Assembly (NCBI GenBank): GCA_019426215.1
Contig: CM033405.1
Location: 7,603,001-7,667,000, forward strand
Length of the DNA stretch: 64,000 nucleotides
Origin: Buddleja alternifolia
Taxonomy: Eukaryota > Streptophyta > Magnoliopsida > Lamiales > Scrophulariaceae
Direction: 5' to 3'
The notes beneath the pieces are model-generated. The model made no database searches, was not told the origin of the DNA, and worked only from the letters and a program-made list of their open reading frames with translations. Positions 1 to 10,382 of the stretch are shown piece after piece (within the stretch, counting starts at the first letter, position 1; every line of letters begins with the position of its first letter). The position numbers and the translations under genes were made by a program.

Positions 1-607
1 ATAAAATTATATTTAGTCAATTGTCAATGTAAATTTATAAATAAATAAATCTCTATATAAAACTACAATTAATTATTTTTTTGTCTAGAATGCTAAGGGC
101 AATTAAGTCCATAAATTTATTAACCCTGAATCTTGGGTTTTTGGGACGAAAAGTGGGTGGAATGGGTTTCTTGGATTGAAAAATTTTATCAAGAGTTTTT
201 TGGATAGAAAAAATTATTTCCTCCCTTTTATGTAAATGACAAGTGGCTTGTCAAATTTAGCTTGAAAACTAGAGCATACCTTTTTTTCTAGTTCTTCATT
301 ATTAGTTATTTAATTTTTTTTTCAAATTTTAGTTTGACTTGTTAGCTCGAAATTCTATTATCATTTATTTTAGAAATTACAAAATAACAAAAACATCTAA
401 CATCCCATTATTTCATGTGTTGATGTAAGATTGGATGAAAAGTGTCAGAAGACATAAATGCCCTTATGGAATATTTAAGAAAAGAAAAGAAAAAACATTA
501 ATTTTTTTTTAAAAAAAGCTGAATTACCATATTGCCCCTTTACATCTCTAAATTTACTTCTAATGCCAATTTTAAAATAAAAAAGTAAACTTAAAAGAAA
601 AGTAATT
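1..607. other. AT-rich intergenic DNA, no gene seen
   Basis: Very AT-rich sequence with poly-A and poly-T runs. I see no reading frame with recognisable protein character, no RNA gene and no terminal repeats. Confidence 0.6.
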
Positions 608-609
608 TA

Positions 610-642
<33 letters not shown>

Positions 643-700
643 ATATGTATCATATATACATACATACATACATATATATGTGTGTGTGTGTGTGTGTGTG
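608..700. repeat. compound TA / TATG / CATA / TG microsatellite
   Basis: A (TA)n run passes into (TATG)n, then into the complementary (CATA)n, and ends in (TG)n. The TATG and CATA arms are inverted relative to each other, so the tract could extrude a cruciform. Directly after it, a segment with core attgggcatg occurs twice (about 714 and 753), a short local duplication. Confidence 0.9.
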
Positions 701-814
701 TTTTATCTTAGAAATTGGGCATGGTTATGTGTGTGTATGTTTTATCTTAAAAATTGGGCATGCACCATAAATTAGAGAGAAAATTCGTCCAAAAATGGGC
801 ATTAAATTGCGTTT

Positions 815-1025
815 GTGTGTGTGAATGTGTATGTGTGAGCGACTGCGTGTAATTTTGTGTGTGTGTGTGCACGTGTAATTGTGTGTGTGTGACTGTGTAA
901 TTGTGTGTATTGTTGTGTGTGTGTGTGCACGTGTAATTGTGTGTGTGTGACTGTGTAATTGTGTGTATTGTTGTGTGTGGCTGTGCATGAGGGTGTGTGT
1001 GTAGCTGTGTGTATTGTTGTGGAGA
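815..1025. repeat. GT-rich minisatellite, 58-bp unit
   Basis: Nearly pure TG/GTGTAATTG sequence. Two adjacent 58-bp units (about 857-914 and 915-972) are nearly identical, each with a gcacgtg landmark (869 and 927). Long His/Thr-rich minus-strand frames here are only translations of the repeat. Confidence 0.85.
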
Positions 1026-2690
1026 TCATGAGGGTGGGCTTGGAGAAGACGACTTTTCCCCACCCCCTTTTTTTTTTTATTTGATTTATAAAGTAATATA
1101 TTATTTGAGTAATACAATTATTAAATTTAAGTGTAAATTTTATAAATTAAGTTAAAGTATATAATTTTTAAATTATATAAACTTTTATATATAGATATAA
1201 ATAACATATTAAAATGATATTTTACACATAATTCTTTTTAATATAATTTTAATAATTTCTAATTTATTTTATTTTTTTGAGAATATTTTTTCATTATAAA
1301 TTTTTATCTGTATACTTTTTATACACAACATTACATATAACACCCTTACTTTTACAAAACATTACAAATAACACCAAAAGAGTATAATTATCTGAGAAAA
1401 GTTGGGTTTCCAGGTTAAAAAAAAGTCGGGGGTATTTTCGAAAGTTCATTAAAAAGTTTAACGAAGTTGTACTAGAACCCTAACTGAAGGTGCTAATTGT
1501 TAGATGAAATGAAACGTTTGGATGTTAAATGTAAATTATTAAACTAGATGATTTTTTTTTATTTCACAAAAGCTTAGGATGTCAAGTGCAATTATCCATT
1601 TATTTTAATACATTATTTTGCAGGAGTGTATTAAAAGAAAAAAAAGTGCTTCATAATCATGAAGTAAGACTATAAGTATCGGATGCTATGCAAAACAATT
1701 CAAACAATGTTAAAGGAAAAATTAATTCTATTTATCACATGATGTGCTCTTGCGTTGTTGGGCTGCTTAATTGACATCAATTGAAATAATCAACATACAG
1801 AATATATAATATTTCTCAAATTTTAAAGGATATTTTAGTATATTGTTTAAGAAAAAAAAGTCAAAATGGAGTGCATTTATCATTTTTTGAAGTGCTAATA
1901 TCTTTTCTCAACGGAAGGATACATTTACAATTAGACAAAGCATATGTCAAATGCACCTAGTTTTTATGAAAAAGAAGTTTTTATGTAACTGCACCTAGTT
2001 TAATGAGGTGCAAATGTGTCCAATTCTAATATTAAAATATCAACTTTTTTGAGATAATTAAAATATCAACTTATAAATCCTCTTAAACGGCTCCCAATCT
2101 ATGCAAGATTGAAAACTGCTGAGATAAACTACCCACCGCAAACTGATCCCAAAGTCATGTGAAAACTGAATGCTAGCTAAATATGTTAAGAGTAATGTGA
2201 TCATTTTACAAAAAAAATCATTAAAAAATGTGTCGGTGTATTTTTTCTTTTTAGCAGAAAATAAACTATTATATTAACGTATCGACAACATATTACAAAA
2301 GTTTGCAAAAAAGAGTGCAGGGCGTTTGTGTACTGTTTTTGGTCGTACATGATCAATTTTGGATGAACATTTGCAACAAAAATGAAGAAAAGAGAGCAAG
2401 AGAGAAAAAAAAGAAAAAAGGAAAAACATCAGTAATTGAACTAATGGGCTTTTTGCATCTACCACCCCTAAGGTATCTACCTTTGACAAACAACCTCCTG
2501 AGGTATGAATTTTTGGCATATAAACCCTTCTATTATATTGATCATTGGATCCAAAACTAGAAAAGGGTTAAATGTCACTTTTGTACTTGTTCATGAAAAT
2601 GATACACAAAATTGAAAAATGATTTTGATGGGTTAAGTGGTAAATCATGTTCGCATTAATCAACTTATTTTTTTTTTCTGAATAATTTAT
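1026..2690. other. AT-rich intergenic DNA with scattered repeat scraps
   Basis: No gene supported. Short stretches such as 1330-1440 and 2440-2540 use the wording common in plant MULE-like terminal repeats (alternating short C- or G-runs such as cacccctaagg), but I could not find matching inverted partners. The two short overlapping frames at 2274-2560 lack protein-like composition. Confidence 0.5.
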
Positions 2691-3600
2691 TTATCTTTTT
2701 TTTTCCTTTTTCCTCCTTTTAGGATTTTATTTTTAAATTCAAGATATTCAGAAAATTTATTTTGGTAGAATTAAATATAATATTTTTTTATCTTTTCATA
2801 TTTTCAATAAGCTTATAATAATTGTTCAAATATTTATAATATTTACTTAATATTTATAAGATTTCAATTCAATTTCAAAAAATTTCAAATATTTTTATAA
2901 TAATTTTTAATATTTACTAATTTATTTTCAGATACATTCTAACATTTACTAAATATATTCTATGTTTTTTAAAAAAATTGTTTTAACATTGGTTTAAATG
3001 TTTTTTATATTTGTAAGATATTTTCTAATATTATTATGATACTTTCTAATATTTTTATAATACTTTTTAATCTTTACTAAACATTTTTTTGATTTACTGT
3101 AATAATTTTTAATATTTACTAAGATTTGACTTTTTATAATAATTTTAAAGATTTACTAAACAATTTCTATGTTTTTCAAAGATAATTTCACATTTATAAA
3201 TACTTTTTATATTCTTAAAATATTTTTCATAATTTCGGTTATCAACTAAATATTTTTTATATTTTAAATATTTTTTTGAATATTTTTTAATAATTTCCAA
3301 TATTTACTAAATATTTTTTCAATTTACTATAATAATTTTTAATATTTACTAAATTTTGACTTTTTTTATAATAATTGATAATATTTACTAAATAGCTTCT
3401 GTATTTTTTCAGAATTTTTTTAACATTTACTAAACACGTTTTTTGTTTAAAGATATTTTATAATTTCTGATATTAACTAAATATTTTATATTTTTCAGAT
3501 ATTTATATAATATTTTTTTATTTTTTAAACATTTATTCAATATTTTTTGCATTTTTTTCTTTATTTAAAATTTCAATTTTCGATTAAAAAAAATTCAATA
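2690..3600. repeat. degenerate AT-rich array (aatatttactaa motif)
   Basis: About 0.9 kb of extremely AT-rich DNA in which variants of aatatttactaaatatttt recur many times (for example near 3110, 3300, 3340, 3380). Spacing is irregular and copies are diverged, so this is an old degenerate minisatellite rather than a fresh tandem array. No coding capacity. Confidence 0.6.
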
Positions 3601-3848
3601 ATATTGATTATAAGGGCATGCTAGCCAAATCACAATTTTTTTAAAGGAACCCTTGTGTAACCCTAACGGAAGTTAATAGATGTAAATATTCGCAAACTAC
3701 AGGGGGTGAGTAATTAAAAAAAATTGGGGGTATTATATTTGTAATTAAGCCTAACTATAAGGGTGTGATTGTAATTTTCCCTAACTATAAAGTTGGAACA
3801 TTTTGATTGGTGTCGAGAAATTGAATTTAACTAGTTGCTCAGGGCTGA

Positions 3849-3852
<4 letters not shown>

Positions 3853-3892
<40 letters not shown>
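3853..3892. repeat. (AT)n microsatellite
   Basis: Uninterrupted TA dinucleotide run of about 40 bp in otherwise unassigned AT-rich DNA. Confidence 0.95.
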
Positions 3893-3894
<2 letters not shown>

Positions 3895-4386
3895 CTATCT
3901 AACCCATATATAAATGTGTGAATAACTCAATTGTTTGTTCTATTGTGAAAAGACTTTCATACCCACCCTCACTATTATTAATTATTGGAATTTATTAAGT
4001 AAAAGAATCCATTGAGGAGTAGGAATCCATTTAGTAGTATCTGGAATTATTTTAGTAGTTGGAAACTCTTTAATTATTGATGAAAAAATGAAATATTTAG
4101 TAATAGGACACTATTGAATATATGAGAAACAAATAGATTTCTACTTTCTATAAAATACTAACAAATAAAATAAAATAGATTTTTGCCCACAATCACCAAC
4201 AGAGAAGAAGCAAAATCTGATACCCACAAGTAATATTCCAACTTAAACAAAAAGTTGGTTATTAATTTTGATAATCTTAAATTTTATAAATATTTTTAAT
4301 ATTTGGTAATTAGCAGTAAATTGCTATATTTTCAGATCATTACTTTGAATAAGTTGATTTGAAAATTAAGAAGCTAATTTAAAAAA

Positions 4387-4642
4387 GGAAAAATTAACAC
4401 AGACCCTTAACTAATTGTGTAATTACCAAATCTGCCCTTACATATTTGAGATTTCCAACACACCCCCTCATGTTAAGGACTTCTTACAATTATACTCCTT
4501 GTATGTTTAAAACTCTTACAATTTTACTCCATGTTAACCTTACAAATAGACCCTTTGAGGGGGTGTATTGGTAATTTCGAATATGTGAGGGGAGATTTTG
4601 GTAATTACACAATAAATTAGGGGGTCCGTGTGTAGTTTTCCC
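4387..4642. mobile_element. MULE-like MITE with ~75-bp terminal inverted repeats
   Basis: The left end (ggaaaaattaacac...) and the inverted right end (gggaaaactacacac...) align over about 75 bp, including a shared block with core attgtgtaattaccaaa. The element is 256 bp and has no coding capacity. Flanking 9-mers tttaaaaaa (4378-4386) and tttgcaaaa (4643-4651) agree at 7 of 9 positions, which fits a decayed 9-bp MULE target duplication. Mutator-like assignment is inference from TIR length and duplication size. Confidence 0.7.
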
Positions 4643-5130
4643 TTTGCAAAATTATACTTTATTCTTCCATACAAAAAAAAGTGATAATTGTGAGACACAA
4701 ATGCATATTTTGGGATATAGATGAATCATTTTCTTATATAAAATATTTATTTATTTTTCAGTGTTATGGAATATAACATGTTTGTACAATAGAATTATCA
4801 ACATATATCTGAAAGTTTGTACGTGCTCGAAGTTATTTGTATGATAACAAATATAAAATAAACATATTTAAGAATAAAATCATATTAGTACTTTTAGTGT
4901 GGGAATATGATAGATTTTGTACTTAATTCAAAAGAATCACAAACATGAGTGTTTTTATGCAATATGATGTTTACAATTATTTTAGAAAATTGATATCAAC
5001 ACTCCATATTATTATGAAGGCACGCCACTTACTTTTTAATTTGTTTAAATGGACAATAATGTCCCTCCATGTGGAAATTTAAATCCATCAACTTTTAAAG
5101 ATGAAAATTCTTTTACATTATTTTTGTATA

Positions 5131-5266
5131 CTTTAGTCTCTCATCTCTCAAATGCACTCAAATAGTCCCTCAAGTCTATTATTTGTCTCACTTTAGTTCC
5201 TCATCTCTCAAATAAGCTCAAATAGTTCCCCAACTCTTAGATTCATCCCATTAAAGTCCCTGGAGG
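5131..5266. repeat. 60-bp tandem repeat, two copies plus a partial third
   Basis: A unit starting ctttagt (5131) recurs exactly 60 bp later (5191), both containing cctcatctctcaaat-like and actcaaatagt-like segments. A third partial start (ttaaagtccc) lies at 5251. This is the wording of many plant MITE ends (tagtccctc...), but no inverted partner was found. Confidence 0.7.
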
Positions 5267-5705
5267 GTTTTTATTTATTTTTTAACATTCCTCCAAAACT
5301 ACCTACCAACTATCTTCAACAATTAAAAGTGGGTAACAGGGCACAAAAACTATGAGAAGTGATATATTTTCTACATTATTAGAAAGACTGATGGGATAAA
5401 AGAAAATGGCAAATTAAGAAAGATACATAGATTAATGATCTATGTATAAGCATGCTAAAATATAATAGTAATATTATTTTAATATAAACATGTTGAAAAG
5501 TTTAATTTCTTGAAATAGATTTAGTTAAAAACACATAATGATGATATATGATTACAGAACAAATAAATAAAAAATATAAGATATGCACTACCAAATAATC
5601 AATTCTTAACCAGTTATTAATTTGTCAATAAACTAGATATATTTACTTTAATTTGACTTCCCATCGAATCACTACGTGCAAAACACGTAATATTTTCTAG
5701 TGTGT

Positions 5706-5730
5706 GTGTATATATATATATATATATATC
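5706..5730. repeat. (TA)n microsatellite
   Basis: Short TA run preceded by (TG)n, lying in the possible intron downstream of the exon-like segment at 5777-5861 (minus strand). Confidence 0.8.
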
Positions 5731-5776
5731 ACTTTACATTTAAGTGATATAGAAAGTTAAGGGCCGGTATACGTAC

Positions 5777-5861
5777 CTGGAAAAATAGTTCTTGCTTGAA
5801 TCCACGGAAAAGATTGCAAAGCGAGTAGTATGACAACAATTAGCATCCTGGAGGACTCCAT
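5777..5861 (-). CDS. possible first exon of a small secreted protein (partial)
   Basis: On the minus strand an ATG at 5861 opens 28 codons that read as a good plant signal peptide: a short N-region (MESSRM), a hydrophobic core (LIVVILLALQ) and a small-residue cleavage region ending QA. The frame stops at a consensus splice donor (cag|gtacgt). A TATA-like element lies about 60 bp upstream (5922-5932). I could not find exon 2 in the AT-rich DNA to the left. It may be a decayed or truncated gene for a secreted peptide or cell-wall enzyme. Signal peptide, donor and TATA box are seen; expression and family are unknown. Confidence 0.35.
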
Positions 5862-5919
5862 CAGTTGAGATTTCTTAAGGTGTAGTTTTGTGGATATATG
5901 TTTGAGTATATATGTTTGA

Positions 5920-5934
5920 GTTTATATATAATAA
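5920..5934 (-). promoter_or_regulatory. TATA-like element upstream of the exon-like segment
   Basis: Minus-strand tatatataaac lies about 60 bp upstream of the ATG at 5861, a normal plant TATA-to-start distance. In AT-rich DNA such matches are common, so support is modest. Confidence 0.3.
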
Positions 5935-7170
5935 TGGCCCATATCTTACTCCCTTTCATTTCTGTCTGGATGCATTTTTCTTTCTTGTATTAATTTTCTT
6001 GGTAGTAGTTATTAAGAAAGCAACGCAGTCTTCTATTGACCAAGCTAGTAGTGGGAATTCTCTTCGTTTTGCAGTTTATTCAAATATTCAATACACAAGC
6101 CTTGAATTCCACAGCAAATAAATAGCCTCAAAATACATTTCCACGCGGAAGAATAATTCTTTGCATTAGGAACTTTCCGTCTCATGACACAGCAACATAA
6201 TTTCAATCAATATAGAAGTGAGACAACAACATTTCTTTCTTTACTTCTTTGATGATTGATCTAGGTCGGTTTCTACCCTATACTATTTCAGTCAAGATGA
6301 ATTCGTATACGAACTGACGAACGTACGATCAAGATTATAAATTGCACTTGGATATGGCCAAGCTGCCTACGTACCTCTCAGGGCTCAATTCTAAACGTAC
6401 GTAGTTCAAATAAGGTGGTTGTGATATCTATAATTCGTATTCCAAAGGTATCTAGTATTTGTATTATAGAATCGTACTCTCAAGTCTTTGGACTATCGTA
6501 AACTATACGAAGTATATCTCGTAGTATTTATTGCTCAGATTCTCCGTTCGTGAAACTCCATAAATGGTGGTATTTATAGAGTTTCCACACTATACTGTAG
6601 AGCGAATGACAGATGGGACATCTCACACTGGATGCCCTAGACGTGTGTTTGATGAACGGTCTTGATTGATTGTCATAGGGTCAGGTCATGGGTTGACTCT
6701 ACCCGGATTAGTGAAAACACGCGGATCTTTTAGTGTAATGCAAATATCATTGTATCGGGGGACTTATATGCAAAGGTGCCTTGTATCATCGTATACAAGG
6801 TTCTTCTTGATCTTACGATGTATCGAAGAACCTTTACATAATCTTGGTATATCATTAGTCCCCCACTTCGTTATTTATGAAGAAATTAAATTCAATTCAT
6901 TTGTTTATAACTAACGAAGTATAATAATTCATAATGCACTATTTAGAGTCTTCTTTTTCCTTGTCTTTATGTCAACCTTTTGACAATCATTACTCCGCAG
7001 CCATTTTCAGTCATCTACTTTTGACACACCTATTCCTGATCTGCATGTCTGATTCGATACGTTACCTGCTCGAATTCCAAGAGATATTAGTTGAATTTGA
7101 AACGTCACAATTCCTCACCGTTAGATCTGAATTTTTACTTTTGATCTGCCCCATTGATCTTTGTCGTTCC
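5935..7170. other. unassigned region with paired hairpins
   Basis: No convincing gene. The region is less AT-rich than its neighbours and contains acgtacg-type palindromes around 6320-6410. Two adjacent hairpins share one arm: ccttgtat/atacaagg (6779-6800) and aaggttcttc/gaagaacctt (6797-6834). It lies upstream of the transposon ORF at 7397 and may be that element's 5' region or LTR, but no second copy exists in the window to prove it. Confidence 0.4.
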
Positions 7171-7175
7171 TCTAC

Positions 7176-7183
7176 TATATATA
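7176..7183 (+). promoter_or_regulatory. TATA box upstream of the Gag-like ORF
   Basis: tatatata followed by a pyrimidine-rich stretch and a leader of about 190 bp before the ATG at 7397. The arrangement (TATA, CT-rich start region, leader, ATG) looks like a plant promoter or the promoter of an LTR. Confidence 0.4.
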
Positions 7184-7396
7184 CCCCTCTTTCACCCTTC
7201 ATTTGAATTTTTTACTTTTACATACTTTCACATACTCTCACTCTCTATACAGAGCATTTCCCTGAGAGCAAGAAGTTCATCAGCGTTGTCACTGCTGAAG
7301 TACCCCTCCTAGTTCAATTCAAGTTTATCCTCATACTAGGTATAGTCTCAACTTTGCTAAATTTCTGTTTTATCTTATATTTTTCATTTTATTCCG

Positions 7397-7970
7397 ATGA
7401 GTAATTTTGGTGCGAGTGCTGAATCACCTCGTGCTTCCGATGAGAAAAACGAGACTAGCTCATCTCATCGTAACACCTCTGGCAGTAGCTCGAGTAGCTC
7501 TAGCTCTGCCTCTTCTCATGAGTCTGATGGCAACAATCCTCATGTTGCCATCGAACCTGAAGAGCCTGATATTCCCCCTCCATATCTAAATCTCGAAGAA
7601 GATGCCAATGTAAATACTCAACTCTTTCCCGATATGAATAGGGCTCATATAGTATCCCCCGGTTAAATTATTCGTCCATTTTAACCGAGTCACACATCTC
7701 ATATATTAGGGTTGGTATCATATTCCCGAAAAACTAACGCATCATAGTTCCTAGTGCTACCGATAGAATGCATCGTCCACCCATAAGGTATCGTACAATC
7801 CATGTTGCCCATCTTGCCTTGGGTCTTAGGTTTTATCTCCATCCCGCCATCGTCAACATTCTCTTATATCTACGCCTATGTCTCACACAACTACTTCCCA
7901 ATTCCTATAGACACATCATATACTTCATAGTCATAATAAGGATGTATGGTGTGCACTAAATTTATTATTG
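7397..7970 (+). pseudogene. decayed transposon Gag-like ORF (putative gypsy-type transposon domain)
   Basis: An 89-codon frame opens at 7397 with an acidic, Ser-rich N-terminus (residues 15-40 are mostly Ser) and ends at a stop at 7664. After stops and frame changes a second segment (7768-7959) reads MHRPPIRYRTIHVAH, then LGLRFYLHPAIVNIL and LLPNSYRHIIYFIV. This resembles the conserved N-terminal region of plant ORFs annotated as putative gypsy-type transposon (Pfam Transposase_28 type), whose usual pattern is GLRFPLHPF...LCPxQLxPNxxR. The family call is from memory of that pattern. The copy is dead: an in-frame stop and at least one frameshift separate the segments, and nothing recognisable follows. 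Confidence 0.55.
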
Positions 7971-9230
7971 GGCTAATTAATTATACATGAGGTTGGACTG
8001 AGAAAGAAAAGAGAAGCCTGCCAGGGTTTGGAAACCCTGGAAGACAAGCCTAAGAGAGGCCTTCCCAACAAGACTTGGATTTTTAGTCTTCTCTTTTTCT
8101 TCTATCTTTTTGCATTAGAGCCTATACACAATATTCCACCATTTTCTCCATAAGACAAAAGGTTCGATTTCTCTTAGCTAGTATTTATAGAGAAGATCAA
8201 GGGTACAAGCTAAGATGTGGACACAGTTAGCGACGCCTTACACAGTTGGAGCGTAGAAGCAAACGGGTCAAGAGAATTGATAGGAGCAAAATCATTCTCT
8301 CCATTAAAGTAGAGGTTACTGCAAAGAATTTTTGTTGATAGGAATTTTCAAAAAGGTAATTCACTTATCAACCGAACAAGTCTCCACATCTCGTCAATTA
8401 TCACTTTTATCTCTCTTTTGTCTTTTGAACTCACAACCCCCAAACTTGTTTCTTTTTATACCGGGTTGTACAACTATTCCAAAGCCAATTCATTCACATT
8501 GGGGTCTAATTCATAGACTAGCCGAGAACATTTTTTCTTTTCTCGACTATTTAGCCAACTTTTGACTTGCTCATTTCATCGCTTTATTACATAATAATCC
8601 AAACCTCAATTTTCTCAACATAACCAACAACAACATCACTATCTAACCCATACGCATATAAACCAAAACAAGGTCCGTACCCATACAAAAGCCAAATGAT
8701 ATGAAGTTCTATGCTCTCTTAATTGGGTAATAGACATTGTTTTACTTTTAGGTTAGAGAGTACTTGGCGTGGTTTATGAAAGAAAGGCGAATGGTAATTT
8801 TTAGTGTACTTAGCACACTCCATTCTTATCAATATGGCTCAAAAGTAAGGTCCAAAGATTATGTAATATAGTGAAGGCTAAATGTAAGGCTAAAGATAAT
8901 TTAACATGGCCTAAATCGTTTCATGACTTCATAATATCAATGCACACTTCAAGATCCACAAATTTGATAGTTAAACACTTTAAATCCCAAAAATTCACAT
9001 AAACATGGCTAAAAAGGGCTTTCAAGACACAAAATACGACATCTTGACCACAAACAAGGGATTTTGACTCACATACAATAGAGACACTCATACGAATCAT
9101 GCCATATGAAAAAAAGTAACAATTCATGAGTTTGAATTCAACAATGTCTTAGTTTCTAACGTGTGCATAAATAGAAAATATTTTAGTGGATAAAGAACAA
9201 ACAAATCAATGTACATACGTATGCCACCCT
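7970..9230. other. unassigned, probably 3' part of an Athila-like element
   Basis: No gene supported. A perfect 20-bp inverted repeat (ccagggtttggaaaccctgg, 8021-8040) is followed by a segment that looks like an LTR or leader, with stretches such as cctaagagaggcc. The minus-strand frame at 8921-9127 has no recognisable domain. Position next to the Athila remnant suggests the element's 3' non-coding region and LTR, but I see no second LTR copy. Confidence 0.35.
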
Positions 9231-9467
9231 CAAATTTAAAATAAACATTGTCCCCAGTGTTCATGAAATAAACGCAAGGTAAGAGGGATAAGCGATACCA
9301 TCCTGAATGGAGAGTGGCGGAATGATGGCGGTGGTGGGCGAGTACCCCGGGATCAATACCTAAACAAAAAAATTAAAAAAAACCACAGAAAACAAGTAAA
9401 GGGATAGAAAAATGAGATAAAGATACAAAAGAAATTAAAAGAGAGAAAGCGATAAAAGAAACTTGGG
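9230..9467 (-). mobile_element. post-pol non-coding segment of an Athila-type gypsy element
   Basis: Read on the minus strand, this carries the wording often found after the integrase in Athila/Tat elements (gaacactggggacaatgttt, then atttgagggtgg). It lies directly after the protease frame, so the reverse transcriptase, RNase H and integrase that should lie between are missing: an internal deletion. The recognition is from familiarity with the family rather than from an alignment. Confidence 0.45.
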
Positions 9468-10078
9468 TTACCTCCAAAGAAGTGCTTGTTTGAAGTCATT
9501 AGCTTGACTCTTTTTTTCTTTATCATCCAATACCAGTGGCACTCTTAGTGACATTTGATCGAGGCCTTGTTTAAACTTCATAGTCGTCTTACCCTTTGTA
9601 TCCATTTTTTTTAAAGACTCGCTTGTAGGTATGTCTTGGTAAACATGATTAGTGGTAGAAGAGTTTTTCGTTTCATAGGATAAATCAAATTTCACCTCTT
9701 CTTCTCCAACCTTGCAAGTTAACTTACCATGCTTAACATCAATCATTGCTCCAGCCTCCAGCTGTGGCTAAGAAAGGCCATCCCAAAATAATGGGGGCAT
9801 CTGCATTGTTAGCTATGTCTAGCACTATGAAATCGATTGGAATGATAAGCTTCTTTACCTTGACCAAATTTCTCTAAGATGCCTACAGGGTGCTTTACGG
9901 AGCGATCCGCCAATTGCAAGAAGATTGTAGTGGGTTTTAAGTTCGTGAATCCGAGCTCACTACACACAGATAAAGGCATGAGTGAAACATTAACATCTAA
10001 ATCACATAAAACTTTTGAAAAATTCAAATAACCAATACTGCAAGGTATAGGTAGAAACATGTTTTGTAGAATCGTTGA
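9468..10078 (-). pseudogene. Athila-type Ty3/gypsy retroviral-like aspartic protease fragment
   Basis: Minus-strand frames 10105-9809 and 9746-9468 together cover the protease region of gypsy polyproteins. Visible landmarks: IPCSIGYLNFSKVLCDL, then DLDVNVSLMPLSVCSELG in place of the usual catalytic DLGASxSLMP, LADRSVKHPVGILE, and AMIDVKHGKLTCKVGEEEV after the ILGWPFLATAG segment, which lies in a shifted frame. The catalytic D[ST]G-like triplet is lost (DLD), a frameshift follows GILEKFG, and a short insertion near 9755 breaks the frame again. The N-terminal side is cut at 10079 by the start of LTR B. Confidence 0.8.
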
Positions 10079-10382
10079 TGTTAGGATTATTTCCTTAGAT
10101 GCCATAGAGGATAGATTGTATAGGGCATTCCATTTGTAACTGACTTATTCTATTTATAATAAAAGGCATTATGTTTGTTTTCACATAAATCTTATTAGCA
10201 TATGTAAGTAGTGTAAAATATTTGTCTTTGTATTCAGTGCAATCTCTCAACTTCCTATGCATAGGAAAAAAGGCACTATAGAGATTGATTTTGATTACTT
10301 AACTAGTTCGCAAGTAATATGAAGTCTTTAGTGGATAATGAAGACTTAGAATACTTGTACAATCTGAGCTTTGACATGGGAG
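10079..10382 (+). mobile_element. LTR B, first part (copia LTR split by copia-1)
   Basis: Starts tgttaggattat and matches, block for block, the solo LTR at 43244-45004. It is interrupted at 10382 by copia-1 and resumes at 23192. The first 304 bp match the solo copy through the ctttgacatgg segment. It abuts the Athila protease at 10078; its own target duplication cannot be checked because its other end is lost. Confidence 0.85.
10378..10382. repeat. target-site duplication of copia-1, left copy (gggag)
   Basis: Five bases identical to 23187-23191. The flanks beyond both copies join into continuous LTR B sequence when compared with the solo LTR at 43244. Confidence 0.9.

Noticed and set aside
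725..1117. Long His/Thr/Ser-rich minus-strand frames
   Set aside because: They are translations of GT-rich repeats, without any non-repeat protein character.
2440..3790. A 1.3-kb inverted-repeat element around the AT-rich array
   Set aside because: Both ends have MULE-like wording, but on inverting the right side the bases do not align.
5700..5730. Phytosulfokine-like YIYT residues on the minus strand downstream of the signal-peptide exon
   Set aside because: Arises from the TA/TG microsatellite; no acidic flank, no stop in place and the last residue does not fit.
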